A DNA stretch of 19,384 bases from Sphingomonadaceae bacterium (GTDB taxonomy: Bacteria; Pseudomonadota; Alphaproteobacteria; Sphingomonadales; Sphingomonadaceae): the NCBI GenBank assembly GCA_947442095.1, contig CANEVG010000019.1:1-19384 (forward strand). The letters are read 5' to 3'. How positions within the stretch are numbered: the stretch's first letter is position 1; each line of letters begins with the position of its first letter. Under the pieces are notes generated by a model. That model was not told the DNA's origin. It was given only the letters and a program-made list of their open reading frames with translations, and searched no databases. The position numbers and the translations under genes were made by a program. Below are positions 12,691 to 19,384 of this stretch, one piece after another.

Positions 12691-14760
12691 TCATCCACCG
12701 CGCAACAGCTGCACGCCCCAATCGCGTTCGAACAGATAGAGCAGCGCCCGTGCCGCCTCACCCCTCGGGGAGGACAGCCCGCCATCGCGCTCCATCAGCA
12801 ACCGGGCGTCGTCATGCGCCATGGGCAAAAGCCGCGCAATCTGCTCGAAATCCGCTATTGCAAATGGCGCATCGCCCGATTGGCGCGTGCCGAGCAGTTC
12901 GCCACCGCCGCGCAGCCTGAGGTCCTCTTCGGCCAGCAGAAAGCCATCCTGCGTTTCGCGCATCAGCGCGAGCCGCTCGCGCCCCGTCTCCGAAAGCGCC
13001 TCGCCGCGCAGCAGCAGACAAGTCGAGCGCTCGCTGCCGCGCCCCACCCGCCCGCGCAGCTGGTGGAGCTGCGCAAGGCCGAAGCGCTCGGCCTGCTCGA
13101 TCACCATCAAGGTGGCCGCGGGCACATCGACGCCCACTTCGATCACCGTCGTCGCCACCAGCAGCTTGGCCTTGCCGCTGGAGAATCGCTCCATCGCCGC
13201 TTCCTTGGCCTCGGGCCGCAGCTGCCCGTGGACCAGCACCACCTGATCCCCAAACCGCGCCTCCAGCGCAGCATAGCGCGCCTCAGCTGCCGCCAGATCG
13301 GCCGTCTCCAACTCGCGCACCATCGGGCAAACCCAATAGGCCTGCGCCCCCGTCGCCAGGTGCCGCGCCAGCCCCTCCACCACATCGGCGAGCCGGTCCA
13401 GCGCCACCACCCGCGTATCGATCGGCTGGCGTCCGGGCGGCATTTCATCGAGCCGCGAGACGTCCATCTCGCCGTATTGCGCCAAAGTCAGCGTACGCGG
13501 GATCGGGGTTGCGGTCATCGCGAGGCAATGCGGCGTCGCCTTGCCCTTCTGCGTCAGCATCAAGCGCTGCCCCACCCCAAAGCGGTGCTGCTCGTCGATC
13601 ACCACCAGCGCCAGATTGCGGTAATTCACCGCTTCCTGAAAGATCGCATGGGTGCCCACGCAAATCTGGATCGAGCCGTCCATCAGCCCCATCAGGATCG
13701 CCTCGCGCGCCTTGGCACCGCCGCGCTGCGAGCTCTTGCCGGTGAGCAGCGCAATCGTCACCCCCGTCCCCGCCGCCATCCGCGTGAGAGTTTCGGCATG
13801 CTGGCGCGCCAAAATTTCGGTCGGCGCGAGCAGCGCGGCCTGCGCGCCCGCCTCCACTGCGATCAGCATCGAGTGCAGCGCCACCGCTGTCTTGCCTGAA
13901 CCCACATCGCCCTGCAGCAACCGCAGCATCGGCGCGCCTTGCGCCACGTCGCTTTCGATATCGGTCACCGCGCGCGTCTGCGCCCCGGTCAGCGCAAACG
14001 GCAACCGCAGCTTTGCGCGCAGATTCCCGTCACCCTTCAGCGGCACGGTCCGCCGCGTGCGGTTGCTTGCCTTGACCAGCAGCAGCGCAAGGCTGTTCGC
14101 CAGCAGTTCGTCATAAGCCAAGCGGTCCCGCGCCGCCGCATCGGGATGCTTGTGCGCGCTCGCCAAAGCCGCGTCCCATGCCGGCCAGCCCATCTTCTCG
14201 AGCAGCCCTGGCTCGATCCATTCGGGCAACTTCGGCAAATACCCAAGTGCCTGCTCGACCAGTCCCTGCACCCGCCCCTGCGTCAGCCCCTCGCACAGCG
14301 GATAGACCGGCTCGTTGAGCGTGCCGAGCAGCCCCGCGCTACCTTCCGCGATATGGTCGGGATGCACGATCTGCAGCCCCTGCCCATAGTGGTCGAGCCT
14401 TCCGGCCACCCAGCGCAATTCGCCCGGCGGCAGCAGCTTCTTCGCGGTAAACGCCGCGCGGCCAAACCAGATCAGCGCCACCACATTGCCCAGCGCGTCC
14501 TCGGCATGCACGCGAAACGGCCCGCGCCCGGCGGCATTGCGGTGCTCGCGCACCGTCAGCGCCACCACGATCTGCTCGCCTACGCTCGCCTCATCAAGGT
14601 TTGCCACCGCGCGCCGCGCCACGAACCGGTCGGGCAGATGGTAGGCCAGGTCCTTGACCCGCGTGAGCCCCAGCTTGCCCAAAGGCCGCGCAAGCCCCGG
14701 CCCCACGCCCTTGAGACCGGCGGTCTCGGCAAACAGCGGATTGAGGAGGTCAGGACGCAT
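12691..14760 (-). CDS. recG: ATP-dependent DNA helicase RecG
   Basis: This 689-residue superfamily 2 helicase reverses stalled replication forks and processes branched recombination intermediates and R-loops. The N-terminal wedge domain includes GVGPGLARPLGKLG and LAYHLPDRF (the early RecG signature) and an OB-fold stretch around residues 65-135. Helicase motifs are Walker A GDVGSGKTAVAL at about 284-295, the DEQH box in VIDEQHRFGVGQR, TATPIPRTL, and QLRGRVGRGSE. The usual C-terminal QSGDAPFAIADF precedes the end. Length is normal for the family. It is divergent from the host-attachment, sdhE and mfd genes across a 122-bp gap. Recombination and repair helicases RecG and Mfd therefore flank the small sdhE gene, an arrangement common in alphaproteobacteria. 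Confidence 0.97.
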   Translation of the reverse strand: MRPDLLNPLFAETAGLKGVGPGLARPLGKLGLTRVKDLAYHLPDRFVARRAVANLDEASVGEQIVVALTVREHRNAAGRGPFRVHAEDALGNVVALIWFGRAAFTAKKLLPPGELRWVAGRLDHYGQGLQIVHPDHIAEGSAGLLGTLNEPVYPLCEGLTQGRVQGLVEQALGYLPKLPEWIEPGLLEKMGWPAWDAALASAHKHPDAAARDRLAYDELLANSLALLLVKASNRTRRTVPLKGDGNLRAKLRLPFALTGAQTRAVTDIESDVAQGAPMLRLLQGDVGSGKTAVALHSMLIAVEAGAQAALLAPTEILARQHAETLTRMAAGTGVTIALLTGKSSQRGGAKAREAILMGLMDGSIQICVGTHAIFQEAVNYRNLALVVIDEQHRFGVGQRLMLTQKGKATPHCLAMTATPIPRTLTLAQYGEMDVSRLDEMPPGRQPIDTRVVALDRLADVVEGLARHLATGAQAYWVCPMVRELETADLAAAEARYAALEARFGDQVVLVHGQLRPEAKEAAMERFSSGKAKLLVATTVIEVGVDVPAATLMVIEQAERFGLAQLHQLRGRVGRGSERSTCLLLRGEALSETGRERLALMRETQDGFLLAEEDLRLRGGGELLGTRQSGDAPFAIADFEQIARLLPMAHDDARLLMERDGGLSSPRGEAARALLYLFERDWGVQLLRGG

Positions 14761-14882
14761 TGCGCCCCTGCATAGTCACCCCCGCCGATTTGATCCAGCG
14801 CATGGAAGCCGCCTCCCCACCGGAACATGATCGGCGGCGGAGGGTTCACACCGAACGCTTCCAACGCAGGAAAGGCTCCGCA

Positions 14883-15275
14883 ATGCTCATCCCCCACGGC
14901 ACCATTGTCGCCATCGTCGACGGCGCGCATTTCGCCTTGCTGCGCAACACCGGCAATGAAACCGAGCCCGTGCTCGAAGCCCACGCCATGCCCGCGCTCG
15001 ATCGCCACGGTCACATTTCCGGCGGGCACAAGAGCGGCCACGATCCTGCCAGCCAGATCATCGAGGCGCAGCACAGCGCCTCGGTCGTCGAATGGCTCAA
15101 CCACGAAGTGCTGGAGCACCGCATCCACGACCTCATCATCGTCGCCTCGCCCCGCACGCTGGGCGAACTGCGCCCGCACTATCACGGCCAGCTCAAGGCC
15201 GCACTGCGCCGCGAACTCGCCAAGGAAGTGGCGGGCCGCACCGGCATCGAAGTGCTCGCGGCGCTAAGGGCCTGA
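14883..15275 (+). CDS. Host attachment family protein
   Basis: This 130-residue soluble protein has the N-terminus IPHGTIVAIVDGAHFALLRN and the C-terminal core HDLIIVASPRTLGELRPHYH. Both fit the Host_attach family (PF10116), named after a plant-attachment locus of Agrobacterium and Rhizobium; the biochemical function is unknown. There is no signal peptide or membrane segment. The C-terminus, KAALRRELAKEV, lacks the more usual lysine-aspartate motif but keeps the helix. The ATG at 14883 was chosen because AGGAAAGG (14868-14875) lies 7 bases before it. The longer frame from 14760 overlaps the recG start and has a charged, unlike-family extension. It is the first gene of a plus-strand run leading to sdhE and mfd. 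Confidence 0.75.
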   Translation: MLIPHGTIVAIVDGAHFALLRNTGNETEPVLEAHAMPALDRHGHISGGHKSGHDPASQIIEAQHSASVVEWLNHEVLEHRIHDLIIVASPRTLGELRPHYHGQLKAALRRELAKEVAGRTGIEVLAALRA

Positions 15276-15342
15276 AACCTTCACTTTGAGGCGCGGGCTT
15301 GGTGCTTGCCCGATGCGCATGGTCCAGCGTATCGGGCACGGC

Positions 15343-15624
15343 ATGACCGAAACCGACTCTACGCCCCAGCACCGCCTCGCGCGCATGAAGTTCCGCGCCT
15401 GGCATCGCGGCACGCGGGAGGCGGACTACATGATCGGCTGCTACTTTGACACCTACTCGGCGGAATGGGACGAGGCCGCGATGGTCTGGTTCGAACGCCT
15501 GCTCGATGAAGACGATGTCGAGATCATGGCCTGGGCGCTCGGCACGCAGGATGTACCCGCAGCCTATGCCGGGCCGCAGATGGACGCGATGCGCCGCCTC
15601 GATTACGTCACCATCCCGCGCTGA
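15343..15624 (+). CDS. sdhE: FAD assembly factor SdhE (succinate dehydrogenase flavinylation)
   Basis: This 93-residue protein helps attach FAD covalently to the SdhA subunit of succinate dehydrogenase. The conserved RGxxE motif (RGTRE, residues 22-26), needed for the interaction with SdhA, is present, followed by ADYMIGCYFD and the acidic FERLLDEDDVEIMAWALG. Length and layout match SdhE/DUF339. The ATG at 15343 gives this length; upstream in-frame starts (15286, 15313, 15319) add sequence unlike the family. The ribosome-binding site is weak. The stop is 9 bases before the mfd start, so the two genes are probably cotranscribed although their functions are unrelated. Confidence 0.9.
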   Translation: MTETDSTPQHRLARMKFRAWHRGTREADYMIGCYFDTYSAEWDEAAMVWFERLLDEDDVEIMAWALGTQDVPAAYAGPQMDAMRRLDYVTIPR

Positions 15625-15633
15625 CCCGCCAGA

Positions 15634-18600
15634 ATGCCTGATCTCAATCGCCTCCTCTCGGCCACTGCGCCGCTGACGCTCGCTTCCGTCGCGCGCGGCG
15701 CGCAGCCGCTCGTGCTCGCCGATCTCGCCCGCGCCGCCGCCGCCAAGCCCTCTGCTGGTCGAACGGTCTTTATCGCCGCAGACGACGCCGCCATGCGCGC
15801 GGTCACCGAAAGCGCCGCCTTCTTCGCGCCCGAGCTCGAAGTCGTCGAATACCCCGCGTGGGACTGCCTGCCCTTCGACCGCGCCTCGCCCGCCATGTCG
15901 GTCAGCGCCCGCCGCCTCGCCGCGCTCCAGCCGTTGCAGCACCCCCTCGGCAGCCCGCAGCTCTTCGTCACCACGATCAACGCCGCGCTCCAGCGCACGC
16001 TCACCCCCTTCCGTATCCGCGAGTCCGTCCGCCTGCTCAAGGTGGGCATGGAGATCGGGCGCGAAAGCCTCATCGCGCTCGTCCAGCGCCAGGGCTACAG
16101 CCGCGTCGACACGGTCGTCGATTCCGGCGAATATGCCGTACGCGGCTCGGTCTTCGACTTGTACCCCAGCGGCCTCAGCTATGGCCTGCGCCTCGATTTC
16201 TTCGGCGACGAGATCGAGACGATGCGCCTCTTCGATCCCGCCACCCAGCGCTCGATCCAACCGGTGCAGACACACCTCCTGCTCCCAGCCAGCGAAGCCC
16301 TGCTGGACGAGGACAGCATCAAGCGCTTCCGCACCCGCTACCGCGAGCAGTTCGGCGCGCACGCCACCAGCGATCCGCTCTATCAGGCCGTCACCGATGG
16401 CCGCCGCCTCGCCGGCATGGAGCACTGGCTCCCCCTGTTCGAAGACCGCCTCGTCACACTGTTCGATCACCTCGCGGAAGGCGATCTCGTTCTCCTCGAC
16501 GCAGCCGCCGCCAAGGCCGCCGAAGAGCGCCTCTCCGATATCGCCGACTACCGCCAGGCCCGCAGCGAGAGCGCCGCGCGCGCCGGCGGCACCACTTACC
16601 GCCCCCTCGCCGAAACCGCGCTCTACCTCAGCAAGGACGAGCTCGACCGCGCGTCTGCAGGCTGGCCCATCCACCGCATGAGCCAGTTCGCCGAGCCGGA
16701 GAGCCCCCGCGTCCTCGATTTCGGCTTCGGCTCCCCCCGCGATTTCGCCCCCGAACGCGCCGCCGGGAACAACATCTACGAAGCCGCCGCCAAGCACCTC
16801 AGCGCGCTGGCCACACGCGGCCTCAAGCCCATCGTCGCGGCCTACACCGCAGGCTCGCGCGCCCGCCTCGCCTCGCTGCTGGGCGATGCAGGCAAATCCG
16901 CCCCCCAGTTCGCCGACACATGGCAGGAAGCGCTCGGCCTTGCCGCCAATGGCCGCGCCGCCTGCGTCGTCTTGCCCCTCGAGCAGGGCTTCACCAGCGG
17001 CGAAGTCGAAGTCCTCACCGAGCAGGACATCCTCGGTGATCGCCTCGTGCGCCGCAAGCGCAAGCGCAAGGATGCCGACGCCTTCCTCGCCGAACTCGCA
17101 GCGCTCGGCGCAGGCGATCTCGTCGTCCACATGGAGCACGGCATCGGCCGCTACATCGGCCTCAGCGCCATCGCGGTGGGCGATAGCCCGCACGATTGCG
17201 TCTGCCTCGAGTACCACGGCGGCGACAAGCTCTACATTCCGGTCGAAAACCTTGACGTCCTCTCGCGCTACGGCAGCGAGACCGACGGCGCCGTGCTCGA
17301 CAAGCTCGGCGGCGAAGCCTGGCAGCGCCGCAAGGCGAAGATGCGCGAGCGCATTCTCGAAATCGCGGGCCAGCTCATGCAGACCGCAGCCCTGCGCGCT
17401 CTGCGCGAGTCCGATGTACTCGCCTCAGACCCCGCCAGCTTCGGCCCCTTCGTAGACCGCTTCCCCTGGGCCGAGACCGACGATCAGGAGCGCGCCATCG
17501 ACGACGTGCTCGGCGATATGGCCTCAGGCAAACCGATGGACCGGCTCGTCTGCGGCGATGTCGGCTTCGGCAAGACCGAGGTTGCGCTCCGCGCCGCGTT
17601 CGTCGCGGCCATGGCAGGCAAGCAGGTCGCCGTCATCGCCCCCACCACGCTCCTCGCGCGCCAGCACTACACCAATTTCGCCGAGCGTTTCGCCGGCTTC
17701 CCCGTCAACGTCGGCCGCCTCAGCCGCCTCGTCCCTGCCAAGGAAGCCGCCGCCACGAAGGAAGGCCTCGCGAACGGCACGATGGACGTCGTCATCGGCA
17801 CCCACGCGCTCCTCTCCAAGTCCCTCGAATTCAAGCGCCTCGGCCTTGTCGTGGTCGATGAAGAACAGCGCTTCGGCGTCACCCACAAGGAAAAGCTCAA
17901 GGAACTCAAGGCCGACGTCCACGTCCTCACCCTCACCGCCACCCCCATCCCGCGCACGCTGCAAATGGCGTTGTCCGGCCTGCGCGAGCTCTCCACCATC
18001 CAGACCCCGCCGGTAGACCGCCTCGCCGTGCGCACTTATGTCATGCCGTGGGACGACGTCACCATGCGCGAGGCCCTGATGCGCGAGCACCAGCGCGGCG
18101 GCCAGAGCTTCATCGTCGTCCCCCGCATAGCCGACATGCCCGAACTGGAAGACTGGCTCCGCCTCAACGTCCCCGAAATCCGCTATGTCTCCGCGCACGG
18201 TCAGATGAGCCCGACCGAAGTCGAAGACCGCATGGGCGCGTTCTACGAGAAGCGCTACGAAGTCCTGCTCTCCACAACGATCGTCGAGAGCGGCCTCGAT
18301 ATCCCCAGCGCCAACACCATCGTGCTCCACCGCGCCGACCGCTTCGGCCTCGCCCAACTCTACCAGCTCAGAGGCCGCGTCGGACGCGGCAAACTGCGCG
18401 CCTATGCCTACCTCACCTACCCCGAAAATCAGGCCTTGAGCGAAGTCGCCGAAAAGCGCCTCAAAGTGCTGAGCGACTTGGATTCCCTCGGCGCAGGCTT
18501 CCAATTGGCCAGCCACGACTTGGATATCCGCGGCGCAGGCAACCTGCTCGGCGACGAACAGTCCGGCCACGTCCGCGAAGTCGGCTTCGAACTCTACCAG

Positions 18601-19134
18601 TCCATGCTCGAAGACGCGATCCTCGCCGCCAAGGCCGGCGAACTCGGCCTCGCCAAGGCGCGCGAAGCCCTCAGCCCGCAGATCACCGTCGACGCCCCGA
18701 TCATGATCCCCGAAGACTACGTCCCCGATCTCGCCGTCCGCATGGCGCTCTACCGCCGCATGAACGACGCCGAAGGCGCCGACGGCGTGGAAGCCCTCGC
18801 CGCCGAAATGATCGACCGCTTCGGCCCCCTCCCCGGCCCGACGCAAAACCTCCTCAAACTCATCGAAATCAAACGCCAGGCCATCGCCGCCCACATCGCC
18901 AAGATCGACGTCGGCGCCAAGGGCACGCTCGTCAGCTTCCAGAACGACAGCTTCCCCGAACCCGCCGGCCTCTTCGCCTATATTGAGCGCTTGGCTGGCA
19001 CCGCCAAACTGCGCCCGGACAACAAGCTGGTGATCAACCGCGCATGGCGCAGCCCCGAGGCGCGGCTCAACGGTTTGGTGCAGCTGACTAAGGGCCTTAG
19101 CGCGATTGCGCGGCGGGGGGAGAAGCGGGCATAA
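15634..19134 (+). CDS. mfd: Transcription-repair coupling factor Mfd
   Basis: This 1166-residue DNA translocase pushes stalled RNA polymerase off damaged templates and recruits UvrA. The N-terminal UvrB-like domain includes EYPAWDCLPFDRASP (about residue 72) and VDSGEYAVRGSVFDLYP. The RNA-polymerase-interacting domain lies near residue 498 (VHMEHGIGRYIGL). The translocase has Walker A GDVGFGKTEVAL at 641-652, DEEQ at 742-745, TATPIPRTLQMAL, and QLRGRVGRGKLRAYAYL. The RecG-like DLDIRGAGNLLGDEQSGH follows, and the C-terminal domain begins at about 1000. Length is usual (about 1150-1170). The gene starts 9 bp after sdhE. A hairpin of the dispersed repeat lies 7 bp after the stop and may serve as its terminator. 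Confidence 0.98.
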   Translation: MPDLNRLLSATAPLTLASVARGAQPLVLADLARAAAAKPSAGRTVFIAADDAAMRAVTESAAFFAPELEVVEYPAWDCLPFDRASPAMSVSARRLAALQPLQHPLGSPQLFVTTINAALQRTLTPFRIRESVRLLKVGMEIGRESLIALVQRQGYSRVDTVVDSGEYAVRGSVFDLYPSGLSYGLRLDFFGDEIETMRLFDPATQRSIQPVQTHLLLPASEALLDEDSIKRFRTRYREQFGAHATSDPLYQAVTDGRRLAGMEHWLPLFEDRLVTLFDHLAEGDLVLLDAAAAKAAEERLSDIADYRQARSESAARAGGTTYRPLAETALYLSKDELDRASAGWPIHRMSQFAEPESPRVLDFGFGSPRDFAPERAAGNNIYEAAAKHLSALATRGLKPIVAAYTAGSRARLASLLGDAGKSAPQFADTWQEALGLAANGRAACVVLPLEQGFTSGEVEVLTEQDILGDRLVRRKRKRKDADAFLAELAALGAGDLVVHMEHGIGRYIGLSAIAVGDSPHDCVCLEYHGGDKLYIPVENLDVLSRYGSETDGAVLDKLGGEAWQRRKAKMRERILEIAGQLMQTAALRALRESDVLASDPASFGPFVDRFPWAETDDQERAIDDVLGDMASGKPMDRLVCGDVGFGKTEVALRAAFVAAMAGKQVAVIAPTTLLARQHYTNFAERFAGFPVNVGRLSRLVPAKEAAATKEGLANGTMDVVIGTHALLSKSLEFKRLGLVVVDEEQRFGVTHKEKLKELKADVHVLTLTATPIPRTLQMALSGLRELSTIQTPPVDRLAVRTYVMPWDDVTMREALMREHQRGGQSFIVVPRIADMPELEDWLRLNVPEIRYVSAHGQMSPTEVEDRMGAFYEKRYEVLLSTTIVESGLDIPSANTIVLHRADRFGLAQLYQLRGRVGRGKLRAYAYLTYPENQALSEVAEKRLKVLSDLDSLGAGFQLASHDLDIRGAGNLLGDEQSGHVREVGFELYQSMLEDAILAAKAGELGLAKAREALSPQITVDAPIMIPEDYVPDLAVRMALYRRMNDAEGADGVEALAAEMIDRFGPLPGPTQNLLKLIEIKRQAIAAHIAKIDVGAKGTLVSFQNDSFPEPAGLFAYIERLAGTAKLRPDNKLVINRAWRSPEARLNGLVQLTKGLSAIARRGEKRA

Positions 19135-19141
19135 TCTTCAA

Positions 19142-19165
19142 AGCCCTCTCCCCTTTAAGAGGGCT
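19142..19165. repeat. Dispersed palindromic repeat after mfd
   Basis: AGCCCTCT (19142-19149) and AGAGGGCT (19158-19165) are a perfect 8-bp inverted repeat around CCCCTTTA. The left arm and loop, CCCTCTCCCCTT, match the core of the repeat in the E2 linker (about 6407-6418), so this looks like a shorter second member of the same family. No T run follows, but its place 7 bp after the mfd stop would allow it to act as a weak terminator or mRNA 3' end. Confidence 0.65.
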
Positions 19166-19181
19166 GGGACAGTGGGGCTAT

Positions 19182-19384
19182 GAGGATCCGGGGCGCTTTG
19201 CCAGAGGCGCGGATGCCGGGGCCTAAGCCGGTTTTGCGCCAAGACGATCCCAATCGGGCGAGCGCGATTACAACGAGCGCATCGCGAAAGCTGGCGATGC
19301 CATGCTGCGCTCGGTGCTCTATGAGGCGGCCAACAACCTGCTGGTCCGCGTCAAGCGCCGATTTGCGCTCCAGACTTGGGGGAA
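19182..19384 (+). mobile_element. Decayed IS110-family transposase, C-terminal part (continues beyond window)
   Basis: One plus-strand frame reads EDPGRFARGADAGA, then a TAA at 19224-19226, then AGFAPRRSQSGERDYNERI and AKAGDAMLRSVLYEAANNLL up to FALQTWG at the window end. This matches the conserved C-terminal domain of IS110 transposases: the DPGRF segment, VGAxLGLTPRRxQSGE, the ISKxGDxxLR motif, and LYEAAN. The TAA replaces the tyrosine or tryptophan usually found before LGLTPRR. Everything upstream of the DPGRF region is missing and is replaced by the dispersed repeat and mfd. This is therefore a truncated, inactive insertion-sequence remnant. The rest of its 3' end lies outside the window. 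Confidence 0.82.

Noticed and set aside
11926..12785. Minus-strand frames with GERGFEPPAPASRRQ-type peptides over tRNA-Pro and its partial copy
   Set aside because: These are the well-known false proteins produced by translating the antisense of tRNA genes.
12814..13899. 361-codon plus-strand open frame opposite recG
   Set aside because: It is His/Arg/Gln-rich shadow translation of recG; there is no ribosome-binding site or family feature.
15193..17217. 674-codon open frame on the minus strand opposite mfd
   Set aside because: It is the antisense shadow of a highly GC-rich gene; the composition is repetitive Ala/Glu/Gly-rich and shows no domain, while mfd in the other strand is certain.
17524..18894. 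456-codon minus-strand open frame opposite the mfd helicase domains
   Set aside because: This is a codon-bias shadow of the Mfd translocase motifs, with no recognisable motif of its own.
1..19384. CRISPR array, defence island, phage gene cluster, biosynthetic cluster
   Set aside because: I looked for regularly spaced repeats, nuclease/helicase defence modules, structural phage genes and synthase domains on both strands and saw none; RecG and Mfd are the housekeeping forms.

Overview
The window looks like a chromosomal segment of a GC-rich alphaproteobacterium, most likely of the order Sphingomonadales (Novosphingobium or a close relative). This placement is an inference from gene content and protein character, not from a database search. 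The supporting points are a tkt-gap pair divergent from a small coiled-coil gene followed by zapA, 6S RNA and a 5-FCL gene; small DUF2842 and DUF3429 membrane proteins; a host-attachment-family protein; and sdhE next to mfd and across from recG. Nearly all of it is housekeeping DNA.

Layout. Positions 1-2858 (minus strand) hold transketolase and the 5' five-sixths of GAPDH, a sugar-phosphate operon that runs off the left edge. Positions 3020-4635 (plus) hold a cell-division pair (ZauP-like coiled coil and ZapA), the 6S RNA gene, 5-formyltetrahydrofolate cyclo-ligase and a DUF2842 membrane protein. A tRNA-Asp(GTC) with promoter and terminator follows at 4756-4920, then a secreted protein of unknown function that converges stop-to-stop on the next operon. 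Positions 5494-9035 (minus) encode the E1-alpha, E1-beta and E2 subunits of a branched-chain 2-oxoacid dehydrogenase complex; no E3 is present. Thymidylate synthase lies upstream at 9143-10114 on the same strand.

Positions 10115-12235 are the only eroded stretch. They hold a dead methyl-accepting chemotaxis gene (one frameshift, three amber codons, and loss of the whole signalling tip), an intact tRNA-Pro(CGG) with its own promoter, and a diverged second copy of that tRNA's 3' half about 70 bp downstream, which resembles the scar of an integrated element. Beyond it, 12239-14760 (minus) carry DUF3429 and recG. Positions 14883-19134 (plus) carry a host-attachment-family protein, sdhE and mfd. 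The right edge holds a dispersed palindromic repeat and the decayed 3' end of an IS110-family transposase.

I did not find a convincing new multigene system. The observations most worth a second look are a GC-rich dispersed repeat that has entered the interdomain linker of the E2 subunit in frame, with a related copy after mfd; the precise-looking loss of the kinase-contacting tip in the chemoreceptor pseudogene; the partial tRNA-Pro duplication; and a GEG in place of GDG in the thiamine-diphosphate motif of E1-alpha.
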